Positions 25,429 to 36,245 of a stretch of 64,000 bases of DNA are shown in pieces (position 1 is the stretch's first letter; every line of letters starts with the position of its first letter). Location: NCBI GenBank assembly GCA_944391325.1, contig CALXTC010000009.1, positions 1 to 64,000 on the forward strand, given 5' to 3'. The stretch is from an uncultured Candidatus Saccharibacteria bacterium. Its GTDB lineage: Bacteria; Patescibacteriota; Saccharimonadia; Saccharimonadales; Saccharimonadaceae. The notes below the pieces were generated by a model, which worked only from the letters and a program-made list of their open reading frames with translations, was not told the origin of the DNA and searched no databases. Made by a program: the position numbers and the translations under genes.

Positions 25429-25438
25429 TAGTAGCGTT

Positions 25439-25972
25439 ATGGAAAGAAAACCAAGATATATGGAACCAGTCAAATTAGTCAAAAGGGAAGATAGCCTGGC
25501 CTACGCCCGTCGCCACGATGGCAATGGTGATGGCATTTTGCAAAGTACCGAGCAGCCAAATCAATGGCAGACTGCAAATCGTGGTCAGTGGGGTAATGAT
25601 GACGATAGTTATCATATACCCAATGATGTCGATGCGTTTAAAAATGACTTTGATAGGGAGCGAGACGAGGAAAAGAAACGCCGTAGCAAAATTGCGGTCG
25701 CTGTCGGCATCTTTGCCACTTTTGCCCTTGGCGCAACTCTGGCCGTTAGTGGTCATGTGGCCGACAGTGAATCTGCCCCGCCGGTTGGCAAGACAGAGAT
25801 TGCGCAGCAGAATGATACATACTGGGGCTATGGTGGCGAGATTCAGACGGAACAAGAGAATGCCCCTAAGGATCGCCGGGAGATAGTCTATGATATCGAG
25901 CAGTTGAACCCTGATTTAGATCAGCCCCTACAGATCGGTGATGAAGTTAAGTTACCAGATTATGACCAGTAA
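25439..25972 (+). CDS. Membrane-anchored protein with LysM-like C-terminus
   Basis: A 177-residue protein. A charged cytoplasmic N-terminus of about 80 residues is followed by one membrane helix (IAVAVGIFATFALGATLAV). The outside C-terminus (DTYWGYGGEIQ, then YDIEQLNPDL and LQIGDEVKLPDY) follows the pattern of a LysM glycan-binding domain, though it is divergent. It may bind peptidoglycan. The N-terminus has an EF-hand-like segment (RHDGNGDGILQSTEQ). No Shine-Dalgarno site; the -10 box ends ten bases before the ATG. Confidence 0.7.
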   Translation: MERKPRYMEPVKLVKREDSLAYARRHDGNGDGILQSTEQPNQWQTANRGQWGNDDDSYHIPNDVDAFKNDFDRERDEEKKRRSKIAVAVGIFATFALGATLAVSGHVADSESAPPVGKTEIAQQNDTYWGYGGEIQTEQENAPKDRREIVYDIEQLNPDLDQPLQIGDEVKLPDYDQ

Positions 25973-26010
25973 CGATTAGCCCTTGATTGCCAACTATTCC
26001 TATTCATAAT

Positions 26011-26039
26011 AAATTAGCCCCGAGGTCTGGGGCTAATTT
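26011..26039. terminator. Bidirectional terminator between converging genes
   Basis: An 11-bp perfect stem (AAATTAGCCCC and its complement) with a 7-base loop; A and T runs on both sides let it work for the LysM-like gene and for leuS. Confidence 0.9.
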
Positions 26040-26062
26040 AATTTATTGTCGATGATCAGTGG

Positions 26063-28519
26063 CTACTTTACAACAATATTTAGAATTTTACCCGGCACAT
26101 AGATCTTCTTAACAATCTGCTTGCCATCGGTAAAGCGAGCCACATTTGGCTGGTCTAGGGCAAGTTGTTCAACATCATTTTGCTCAGCATCTTTAGCTAC
26201 CTCGATATCGCCACGCAACTTACCATTAACCTGGATAGCAATTTTAATAGTATCCGTTGTTAAATATTTTTCATCATATTTTGGCCACTCGATATTGTCC
26301 AATCGACTGTCTTCGCCATTCATTTCGGCGTACATTTCATTGGCGATATGTGGGGCAAATGGCGCTAATAACTGGCACAGATCGCCCAACGCCTGACGCC
26401 ACATTTTATCGTCAAAACCATGCTCCTTTAACTTAGATAGGCCATTTAAATACTCCATCAAGGCGGACACAGCCGTATTAAATTGCGCGTTATACAGGTC
26501 ATTAGTCACCTTTTTAATGGCGATATGTTGCACCTTTAACAACTCTAGTTGTGTGTCACTATCCAGTTTAGCCCGTCGTTGGTCATCTAGGAATTCTTGG
26601 ACCAAGTTCCAGCACCGATTTAGGAACCGATAAACACCCGCTATGCCACCGGTACTCCAGGCCGCATCAAGTTCATATGGACCAATAAACATCTCGTAGG
26701 TACGCAATGTGTCAGCCCCATAACCACTATCAATAACATCTAGTGGGTCAATGACATTACCCTTGCTTTTGCTCATTTTATGACCATCAGGAGCATTAAT
26801 ATAGCCGTTATATAACAATCTTTTAACTGGCTCAGTAAAGTTCAGATAGCCATGCTCAGCGAAGAATTTAGCCCAAAAGCGCACGTACAGCAAATGAGCC
26901 ACAGCGTGATCGCCACCCACATAAAAATCCAGTGGTGCCCAGTAATTAACCTTGGCTGGATCCCAAGCCTGCTTGTCGTCGTGAGCATCAGTATAGCGCC
27001 ACAGATACCACGACGAACAGGCGTAACCATCCATCGTATCTGTTTCGCGCTTAGCTGGTCGACCACATTGTGGACAGGTGGTGTTAACCCATGATTCAAC
27101 CTTAGCCAGTGGCGATTGTCCATCACCTGATGGTAGGTAATCGTCAATGTCTGGCAACATAACTGGTAAATCCTCCTCGGGGACAGCCACATTGCCGCAG
27201 TGAGGACAATGGATGATGGGAATTGGTGCGCCCCAATAGCGTTGACGCGAGATTAACCAGTCGCGCATCTTGTAGGTCACCTTGCTATGCCCGATGCCCT
27301 GCTCCTCCAACCAGGCCACAATTTGCTCACGCGCATCGCTAGTGGGGGTGCCATCAAAATCACCGCTGTTGATCAACTTACCCTCACCCGAATAGAAGTC
27401 AATTACATCGTCATCGTTCACATCGTCGGTTGGGTCAATTACCTTGATAATAGGTAGATCATACTTCTTGGCAAAGTCATAGTCGCGCTGATCATGGGCT
27501 GGCACCGCCATAATCGCTCCCTCACCATAACCAGCTAAAACGTAGTCGGCCACCCAGATCGGCATTCTAGCACCAGTGGCTGGATTAATTACGAAACTAC
27601 CCGTAAATACACCAGTTTTTTCATGATCACCCTGACGCTCAATTTCAGATTTTTTAATGGCCGTTCGACAATATTCCTGAACCGATTGTCGTTGTTCATC
27701 AGTAGTCAATTCGTTAACCAATCGATGTTCAGGTGCTAGCACTAGGAAAGTCGCCCCAAACAAAGTATCTGGCCGAGTTGTAAAGACCTTAATTATCTGG
27801 CCATCGCCATCGACCTTAAACTCAATTTCAGCCCCTTGACTGCGACCAATCCAGTTACGTTGCATAGTCTTGATTTTAGTTGGCCAATCAATATCATCTA
27901 ACCCCTCTAACAATTGGTCGGCGTAGTCAGTGATTTTAAAGAACCACTGTTTCATCTTTTTCTTTTCAACTTCACTGCCACAGCGCCAGCACTTGCCACC
28001 CTCAACCTGCTCGTTAGCCAGAACCGTTTTATCAACTGGACACCACCACTGATAGCTTTCCTTTTGATAGGCCAACCCAGTCTTAAACAATTGCTCGAAA
28101 CACCACTGTGTCCAGTGGTAGTATTCTGGATCAGACGTATTAATTTCTCGGCTCCAGTCAACAGCCATGCCCAGTCGTTGGTATTGCGTTTTAAAATTGG
28201 CTATATTCTGAGCAGTAGTCTTTTTTGGTGACTCGCCAGTCTTTATAGCATAGTTCTCGGCTGGTAAACCAAAGGTATCCCAGCCAATTGGTCGCAGAAC
28301 ATTATACCCCTGCTGACGATAAAAACGTGCCACTACGTCAACAATCGTAAAGTTGCGAACATGACCAACGTGAAGCCCTGCCCCAGATGGATAGGGGAAC
28401 ATCTCGGCAACATACAGCTTGGGGCGACTATTATCGCCATCGACAGCAGCATAAGTTTGTTCATTACGCCAAATCTCCTGCCACTTGTTTTCAATTGTTA
28501 GTGGTTCGTATCGTTTCAT
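26063..28519 (-). CDS. leuS: Leucyl-tRNA synthetase
   Basis: An 818-residue class I synthetase of normal length. The HIGH motif is HVGH in YPSGAGLHVGHVRNFT; KMSKS appears exactly in DGHKMSKSKGNVIDP. The editing domain is present (TTRPDTLFGATFLVLAPEH). It charges tRNA-Leu, and two tRNA-Leu genes lie in this window. The ATG at 28519 follows a TATACT box by seven bases; the earlier frame opening overlaps the promoter. A zinc-type CxxC pair (PVDK to CWRC) is visible in the insertion near residue 170. Confidence 0.96.
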   Translation of the reverse strand: MKRYEPLTIENKWQEIWRNEQTYAAVDGDNSRPKLYVAEMFPYPSGAGLHVGHVRNFTIVDVVARFYRQQGYNVLRPIGWDTFGLPAENYAIKTGESPKKTTAQNIANFKTQYQRLGMAVDWSREINTSDPEYYHWTQWCFEQLFKTGLAYQKESYQWWCPVDKTVLANEQVEGGKCWRCGSEVEKKKMKQWFFKITDYADQLLEGLDDIDWPTKIKTMQRNWIGRSQGAEIEFKVDGDGQIIKVFTTRPDTLFGATFLVLAPEHRLVNELTTDEQRQSVQEYCRTAIKKSEIERQGDHEKTGVFTGSFVINPATGARMPIWVADYVLAGYGEGAIMAVPAHDQRDYDFAKKYDLPIIKVIDPTDDVNDDDVIDFYSGEGKLINSGDFDGTPTSDAREQIVAWLEEQGIGHSKVTYKMRDWLISRQRYWGAPIPIIHCPHCGNVAVPEEDLPVMLPDIDDYLPSGDGQSPLAKVESWVNTTCPQCGRPAKRETDTMDGYACSSWYLWRYTDAHDDKQAWDPAKVNYWAPLDFYVGGDHAVAHLLYVRFWAKFFAEHGYLNFTEPVKRLLYNGYINAPDGHKMSKSKGNVIDPLDVIDSGYGADTLRTYEMFIGPYELDAAWSTGGIAGVYRFLNRCWNLVQEFLDDQRRAKLDSDTQLELLKVQHIAIKKVTNDLYNAQFNTAVSALMEYLNGLSKLKEHGFDDKMWRQALGDLCQLLAPFAPHIANEMYAEMNGEDSRLDNIEWPKYDEKYLTTDTIKIAIQVNGKLRGDIEVAKDAEQNDVEQLALDQPNVARFTDGKQIVKKIYVPGKILNIVVK

Positions 28520-28552
28520 GTTATCTAGTATAACACCTGATAACAACCCGTT

Positions 28553-29869
28553 TTATTCGTTTTCTAAATCGTCGCTATTCTGATTATGCAGTTCAGCATA
28601 CCAGTCCTGTTTACGACTAAGCCAAAAGTCATTTTGCCTAACTAGACGGTCCTTGTCGTTCATATCTCTTAATAGCACCTTAGTGGCCTCCTCGGCATAC
28701 ACTTTGTCTTGCGAGCCCTTTATCAAAACTGCCGCCCCATCCTTTAACACCTGGTTAGCAAATGTTCCGGCCGCTATTGGATCGCTAAAAGTTCGAACTT
28801 GGCAACCCATCTTTTGAGCCATAGGTGCCAGGAACTGATTAGCTGGGTCGCCAATAGTTAGCACCCAATCCAGCAGCATTGGGTCACAATACTGCCCTAC
28901 CTGTTGATGGGCAGCGGCACTATAACTACCCAACTCATTCATCGTCCCTAAAATGGCAATCCGTTGCGGAGCCTCAATTTGATATAAAGTTTGCAGAGCA
29001 GCAATTGCCGCTATTGGCGACGAGTTATAGGTGTCATCAATCAGAACCGATCCCTTGCGTCCCGGCAGTGGATTCATTCGACCATCCACTGGAGTAATCT
29101 GACTTAATTTTTCCATCAGTTCGTTTACTGGCACGCCCATACGAATACCGACAGCAAAGGCAGCACAGGCGGACTTAAGCATATGATTGCCCAATAAATG
29201 CAACGTCGTCGAAGCAGGTTGTTGTAGCTCTGGTGCATAGAAATTAACCTGATAGCCAGTTAGTGGCGCGCCGCCAACCACCTCAACTCGATACTCACCA
29301 CCATCAATTCCATAATCAGTCAAGTTTGAGGTATTGGCATATTGGGCGAAGCTGCCGTCCACGTCATCATGATTTACCACCGTTAAGCCCGAATAGGCAG
29401 CAATCGACAGTTCCTCCTTAGCAACGTCAGCTAGCCCACCGGGGAAATTTTCCATGTGTTCGGGCGAGACCGACGTCACCACGGCAATATCCGGCTTAAG
29501 GTATCGCTCAAAAGTAGCCAAATCGCCCGGATGATCTGTGCCAAGTTCCTGAATGATTACATCAACACCCTGTGGAGCCTTAACGCGTTGCTTCATCGCT
29601 TTGAACACTTGTCGCCAAGTACTGATACTATGGACTAACTCCATCGGTGGATACTTTACCCCCATGATTGCTAGCGGTACGGATAATGGCGTGTTATGAT
29701 TACTCTCCTCTAGCTGCACCCGATAACGCCCAGTTAAGACAGTCCCGATAGCAGTTTTGGTGGTTGTTTTACCAACCGAGCCTACAACGGCAATTAAGGT
29801 TGGATGATGTTTTTTAAAATATTTCTTTATATATCGCTCTAATCGCCATTGCACATATTTTCTAAACAT
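28553..29869 (-). CDS. murF: UDP-MurNAc-tripeptide ligase, MurF-type
   Basis: A 438-residue Mur ligase. The ATP-binding P-loop is AVVGSVGKTTTKTAI near the N-terminus, followed by the ligase motifs LGTDHPGDLATF, TSVSPEHMENF, GNHMLKSACAAFAVG and DDTYNSSPIAAIAAL. The N-terminal UDP-binding domain is short, as in the MurF-like proteins of reduced bacteria. It adds D-Ala-D-Ala to the peptidoglycan precursor in the cytoplasm. A TATAAT box ends six bases before the ATG (leaderless type). Confidence 0.9.
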   Translation of the reverse strand: MFRKYVQWRLERYIKKYFKKHHPTLIAVVGSVGKTTTKTAIGTVLTGRYRVQLEESNHNTPLSVPLAIMGVKYPPMELVHSISTWRQVFKAMKQRVKAPQGVDVIIQELGTDHPGDLATFERYLKPDIAVVTSVSPEHMENFPGGLADVAKEELSIAAYSGLTVVNHDDVDGSFAQYANTSNLTDYGIDGGEYRVEVVGGAPLTGYQVNFYAPELQQPASTTLHLLGNHMLKSACAAFAVGIRMGVPVNELMEKLSQITPVDGRMNPLPGRKGSVLIDDTYNSSPIAAIAALQTLYQIEAPQRIAILGTMNELGSYSAAAHQQVGQYCDPMLLDWVLTIGDPANQFLAPMAQKMGCQVRTFSDPIAAGTFANQVLKDGAAVLIKGSQDKVYAEEATKVLLRDMNDKDRLVRQNDFWLSRKQDWYAELHNQNSDDLENE

Positions 29870-29875
29870 AAGGCT

Positions 29876-29881
29876 ATTATA
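29876..29881 (-). promoter_or_regulatory. -10 box of murF, leaderless type
   Basis: TATAAT on the minus strand, six bases (AGCCTT), then ATG 29869. Confidence 0.6.
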
Positions 29882-29891
29882 TCATCACAAC

Positions 29892-32219
29892 CTATTCAGC
29901 ACGGCGAATAACATTGTTAATGACAATCTGCTGCAGGCCACCAATTAAAACAACGGCTATAGCCACGACAATTAACGCGATCGCCAGAGTGTTAAACTGG
30001 AATTCGAAACTAAATAGATTTGCTAGTGGCGGCCATAACACGCAGGCCATAAAGGCAAACTCACATGCCAGTACTAGCAATAGCTTCCATCCCCTAACAG
30101 GCTTAGACAATCTAATTAGGACCAGGATACCGATTAACATTACAACAATCGACACGCCCGTGCCAGCCACGGCGACACTGGACCCAGCTGAACTAACCAG
30201 CCAGTAATAACAGGCAATCATCGCTATCGCCATAACAGCACCCGTTGGTATTGAAAAACTCAGCACCCTGGACATAAAACCTGGACGATACACCCGACTA
30301 TTCGGCGCCAATGCCAAAAAGAATGCTGGTATGCCAATGCTTAGCGCCCCGATCACCGTCATTTGTGCCGGCAAGAACGGGTATGTTAATCCTAGGACAG
30401 TCGTGGCTAAGGCTAAAATAGTCGTGTAGACATTTTTAATAATAAACAGATTAGCCACTCGCTCGATATTAGCCACTACCCTGCGTCCTTCCGCCAAGAC
30501 TGCTGGTAAATGCGAAAACTTATTGTCCAACAGAACCACCTCAGCCACCGATCGCGTAGCTGCACTACCGGTCGACATGGCGATACCTAAATCCGCCTTT
30601 TTTAAGGCCAAGGCATCGTTCACTCCATCGCCCGTCATTGCCACTACATCACCATCACCCTGCAGGGCAGCCGCTATTTGGCGTTTCTGCTCTGGCCTAA
30701 CCCTACCAAATACATTATTTTCACGAACAATTCGCAAAAAATCCTTCGGCTGAGTAGTTGCGTCCGGTAGATCGCGTGCATCATAAGGAGTGGCCACTAT
30801 TCCTACTCGCTGGGCCACTACAGCCACCGTCATAGGTGAATCGCCAGATATAATTTTTACGGCTACCCCCTGCTTAGCAAAGAATCGTAGAGTCTTTTTT
30901 GCGTCAGAACGAATCCGTTCAGACAAAGCAATTATTGCCAATCCTTTCCTGGTACCAGTTATCTTATCTCCATTCGGCCATTCATCGGACTGCGCTATTG
31001 CTAGCACCCGATAGCCTTGGCTAGCTAGTTTGTTAACCTGAGCCAGGATCTCGTCATCGTTGCTTAGTACTATTTCTGGCGCTCCCATAATAAACATCCC
31101 TTCGCCACAACTAATAGCGCTCCACTTTCGACGACTATTAAACGGCACCTCCTGAGTAATCGACAGCCTCTTAACACCGCCCACCGCCTCGCGCAAGGCA
31201 TTGTTAGTTGGCGAGCTACCACGACTAGCCAGAGTTGCAATGACCGATTTCACTAAACGTTTATCAGCACCGTCACTAAACAGCATCTCGTCAACTGTCA
31301 TTTTGCCCTCAGTGAGCGTGCCAGTTTTATCCAGCAATAAAGTGTTCACTCGCGCCAGCGTCTCGACAGCTGGCAATTGTTGAACCAATACTTTTTGCCG
31401 AGCTAATTTTAATACAGCCAGCAGAAAAGCCATACTAGTCAGCAGTACTAGCCCCTCTGGAATCATGCCCACGATAGCAGCGACCGTATGAACCACCGTC
31501 TCGCGCCAGTTATCATTAATTCGCAACTGACCAATTACCAACACTGGCACCACCACCAATAGAATTCTGGCAATCCATTTCATTATTTTGTTAGTTGCAT
31601 CAATTAGTTCCGATGATACACGCTTAAATTCCTTAGCCTCCGTAGCCAGCTTGGCCGAATAAGCCTGTTCACCCACCTTAGTAACACGCATTACCCCATT
31701 ACCTGACGTCACAAATGAGCCAGACAGGACGGTATCGTCGGTCGCCTTGGCTATTGGGTCAGATTCACCCGTTAGCAAGCTTTCATCAATTTCTAGACCG
31801 CTAGACCATAAGATAACACCGTCAGCCACAACCTGATCGCCCAACCCTAGAACTATATAGTCGTCTATAACAACATCGCTACTCGCTATCGTCTGATTTT
31901 TACCGTCACGAAGAACCTTAACAGTTGGCTTTACCATAATCGCCAATCTGTCTAGAACTACCTTAGCCTTAACCTCCTGAGCAATCCCAACGACAATATT
32001 TAGCAACATGGCTATAAAAAAGAGTGAGTTAATTGGGCTGCCATTCGCCAAAAGCGTTGCTATCGCCAACACCGTAATAATACCGTTAAATGGCGTCAAA
32101 ATATTGGAACGCAGGATATTAGCCCAGCTGCGCGATGTTTGATTTTCCAGTCGATTTACCAGACCTTCGGCCTGTCGTTTGGCAACTTCCTGACTGGTTA
32201 AACCGGTTAGTTTAGACAT
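29892..32219 (-). CDS. Cation-transporting P-type ATPase
   Basis: A 775-residue pump. Motifs: actuator TGESDP, PEGL in the fourth membrane helix (MIPEGLVLLTSMAFLLAV), phosphorylation site LLDKTGTLTEGKM and hinge GDGVNDALALKKADLGIAM. About ten membrane helices are predicted, six of them in the C-terminal part. The PEGL motif differs from the Ca pump PEGLP/A form and specificity (Ca, Mg or another cation) is unknown. The start MSKLTGL at 32219 is chosen because the longer frame would enter tRNA-Ala. murF follows after a short gap. Confidence 0.9.
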   Translation of the reverse strand: MSKLTGLTSQEVAKRQAEGLVNRLENQTSRSWANILRSNILTPFNGIITVLAIATLLANGSPINSLFFIAMLLNIVVGIAQEVKAKVVLDRLAIMVKPTVKVLRDGKNQTIASSDVVIDDYIVLGLGDQVVADGVILWSSGLEIDESLLTGESDPIAKATDDTVLSGSFVTSGNGVMRVTKVGEQAYSAKLATEAKEFKRVSSELIDATNKIMKWIARILLVVVPVLVIGQLRINDNWRETVVHTVAAIVGMIPEGLVLLTSMAFLLAVLKLARQKVLVQQLPAVETLARVNTLLLDKTGTLTEGKMTVDEMLFSDGADKRLVKSVIATLASRGSSPTNNALREAVGGVKRLSITQEVPFNSRRKWSAISCGEGMFIMGAPEIVLSNDDEILAQVNKLASQGYRVLAIAQSDEWPNGDKITGTRKGLAIIALSERIRSDAKKTLRFFAKQGVAVKIISGDSPMTVAVVAQRVGIVATPYDARDLPDATTQPKDFLRIVRENNVFGRVRPEQKRQIAAALQGDGDVVAMTGDGVNDALALKKADLGIAMSTGSAATRSVAEVVLLDNKFSHLPAVLAEGRRVVANIERVANLFIIKNVYTTILALATTVLGLTYPFLPAQMTVIGALSIGIPAFFLALAPNSRVYRPGFMSRVLSFSIPTGAVMAIAMIACYYWLVSSAGSSVAVAGTGVSIVVMLIGILVLIRLSKPVRGWKLLLVLACEFAFMACVLWPPLANLFSFEFQFNTLAIALIVVAIAVVLIGGLQQIVINNVIRRAE

Positions 32220-32243
32220 AATTATGTATTTTAAATAATTTCG

Positions 32244-32319
32244 TGGTGGAGTAGATCGGACTCGAACCGACCACCTCAGCAATGCGAATGCTGCGCTCTA
32301 CCAGATGAGCTACTACCCC
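32244..32319 (-). tRNA. tRNA-Ala (CGC), CCA encoded
   Basis: Acceptor GGGGTAG pairs with CTACTCC (one G-T), anticodon stem CAGCA/TGCTG with loop TTCGCAT (anticodon CGC at 32284-32286), T-loop TTCGAGT. A TATAAT box lies at 32329-32334. Confidence 0.97.
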
Positions 32320-32359
32320 GCACTTTCTATTATAACTAAAATGATCGCCATGAGCCAGT

Positions 32360-32503
32360 ATTCCATAAAACAACAAAATCTCGCCGGAGAAGCCCACGAG
32401 GTCAGTTGCTTTTACTTTTTGACTGCTGTGCGCCCACCCAGGGGCATCACGTTTTTGTTTTATCTGTGTCAGACGGTTGCCCCGTCTGCACACCAGCCAT
32501 ATT
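32360..32503 (-). ncRNA. Candidate structured RNA upstream of tRNA-Ala
   Basis: A minus-strand extended -10 (TGTGCTAATAT, about 32505-32515) precedes a 140-base non-coding stretch. GCTG(G)TGTGC (32497-32488) pairs with GCGCACAGC (32433-32425), a nine-pair stem with one bulge. Inside, CAGACGG/CCGTCTG makes a hairpin whose loop (GGGGCA when partly opened) can pair with TGCCCC at 32446-32441, a possible pseudoknot. It ends with a weak CTCG/CGAG stem (32400-32397, 32383-32380) and ATTTTGTTGTTTTA. It does not match the SRP, 6S, RNase P or tmRNA patterns I know. Confidence 0.5.
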
Positions 32504-32537
32504 TATATTAGCACAAGCATAACTAAATGCAAAACTT

Positions 32538-34586
<2,049 letters not shown>

Positions 34587-34607
34587 CTAATTTTACCACC
34601 GATATAC

Positions 34608-36218
34608 TTACATCTGCAGTTCGCGATAGGCAGCCTGTAAAATTGACAGCATTGCTTGGTAATCTTTGGCGCTGGTCTCACTTAGCGGGGCGTAGAAGTA
34701 GATAGCATTGTCTATCACCTCGATGTTGATGCTAAATGGCGCATCGACCAATTCCTGCATCATAGTCGGATTTAATAGTTCGAACGCAGCAACCTGATCT
34801 GGCGAGGTCGCAAAAACTTGGAATTTATCATTAAATTCGCCCCATTCCATTTCTATTTGTCGCAGGCCACGAACTTTACCCCGTCGACGTTTTTTGTCAG
34901 TTCTAAGTAGTAGAATATTACCGTAGTTTTTAGGTACAAACAACTGACCAACCAAATAGACAATTCGACTGGTATCATACGGAGTAGCTGAGTAGGTATA
35001 AATCTGGTAGATTACATCATCACTATAAATTCGACCAGTAGATTGCATCCGGCCAATTACGTGATTATTGACATCAGCAATCTTGTAAACGCCATCGTCA
35101 AAAATTTGCCCTCGCTCAGGCAAAAGCATTCTGCCCCAGTCCAACGAATAATAAGCCCCATTAGTCTCGGCGAAGTGCTGGATGCTCCCAGCCCTGGTGT
35201 TCTCGGCGGCAGTTGATGGGTTAATTCCGTCTAACCGCCAACTATCGCCATCCCGATTAAACACCCAATCCTCAGACAGCTCGAAGTCCGAGCTACTCAT
35301 CATCCGATTATTATCAGAGGTTTGCACCAGCTGATCGGTAATATACGCCTTGATATGCGCCGTAAATCGATCCTTAGTGCCATCATCAGCATCTGTAAAA
35401 TCGGTAATTTCAATAGAACTAATCCGGTGTACGACCGTGTTATTGAGTCGACCAGATTCGCGAAAAGCAGTTAGCATTAGATCAACGTGATTGTAATATC
35501 GATCTGTTAAATACGCCCTCGTCCCAGCAATGTTCAGATTAGACCAGTCGCGCTGATAGGCTAGAAAGACACTTTGTACGCCATTTTGCAGATAATCAAT
35601 ATCCCAAACCGGGTCGGAATCAGCAGACTTAGACAAGCGCCCTAACAGTTGTCGCTGGCGAATACGCTCTGTTAGCTTGTCGCTATAGACGCTGCCACCC
35701 AAGAGCATACCCAGCATAACACCCAGGGCATTACCAATCATCGACATAGCCGCACCAACAATATAGTCATAGGAACGCGGCCCCACGTCCAATAATTCTT
35801 CTGGCTCCTCAGACCGAATTATTCGCAAGGCATTTTCCAAATCAAGCGATTGGTTGTACTCCCTACGCTCCTCGACTCGCATTTCCACATAAATATTCGT
35901 CCAAAAAATCGAGGTTAATAATGCAACTATCACACCAATAATACATGCGATCTTCTTGCCCCGTTTGACCAGGCTCTTATCACATCGATCATAGGCCTTT
36001 TTGGAATAAATAAAATTCACAAACGCCGATACCACTGCCGCTGGCAGAACAGCAAAAAATACAATGGCCATAAATGATGGCATATTATCGCCACTGCCGC
36101 CAGCCGACGAACCGCCACTGCTACTGCTGCCGCCTCCACCACCGCCTCCGCCTGAGCTAGACCCACCGCCACCAGCAGACGCAACAAGACTGATTAGACC
36201 GGTTAACAAATCAAACAT
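34608..36218 (-). CDS. Gly/Ser-rich membrane protein with Tim44-like domain, copy A
   Basis: A 536-residue protein. A short hydrophobic N-terminus leads into a Gly/Ser-only stretch (residues about 16-43), then two or three membrane helices and a soluble domain of Tim44-like type (VWDIDYLQNGVQSVFLAYQR, DLQ-like helix, LTDRYYNHV, then WVFNRDGDSWRLDGI). The C-terminal 180 residues are shared with the next gene and unique to this pair. Tim44-like proteins are often neighbours of LemA and HtpX, as here. Function unknown; probably membrane protein quality control. No Shine-Dalgarno site, TAAAAT nine bases before the ATG. Confidence 0.8.
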   Translation of the reverse strand: MFDLLTGLISLVASAGGGGSSSGGGGGGGGSSSSGGSSAGGSGDNMPSFMAIVFFAVLPAAVVSAFVNFIYSKKAYDRCDKSLVKRGKKIACIIGVIVALLTSIFWTNIYVEMRVEERREYNQSLDLENALRIIRSEEPEELLDVGPRSYDYIVGAAMSMIGNALGVMLGMLLGGSVYSDKLTERIRQRQLLGRLSKSADSDPVWDIDYLQNGVQSVFLAYQRDWSNLNIAGTRAYLTDRYYNHVDLMLTAFRESGRLNNTVVHRISSIEITDFTDADDGTKDRFTAHIKAYITDQLVQTSDNNRMMSSSDFELSEDWVFNRDGDSWRLDGINPSTAAENTRAGSIQHFAETNGAYYSLDWGRMLLPERGQIFDDGVYKIADVNNHVIGRMQSTGRIYSDDVIYQIYTYSATPYDTSRIVYLVGQLFVPKNYGNILLLRTDKKRRRGKVRGLRQIEMEWGEFNDKFQVFATSPDQVAAFELLNPTMMQELVDAPFSINIEVIDNAIYFYAPLSETSAKDYQAMLSILQAAYRELQM

Positions 36219-36245
36219 CCTAGGCTAATTTTAGCACAAGCAAGT

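Noticed and set aside
32340-32537. Signal recognition particle, 6S or tmRNA identity for the structured region
   Set aside because: The SRP tetraloop motif, a long 6S-type bubble hairpin and a tRNA-like tmRNA end are all missing.
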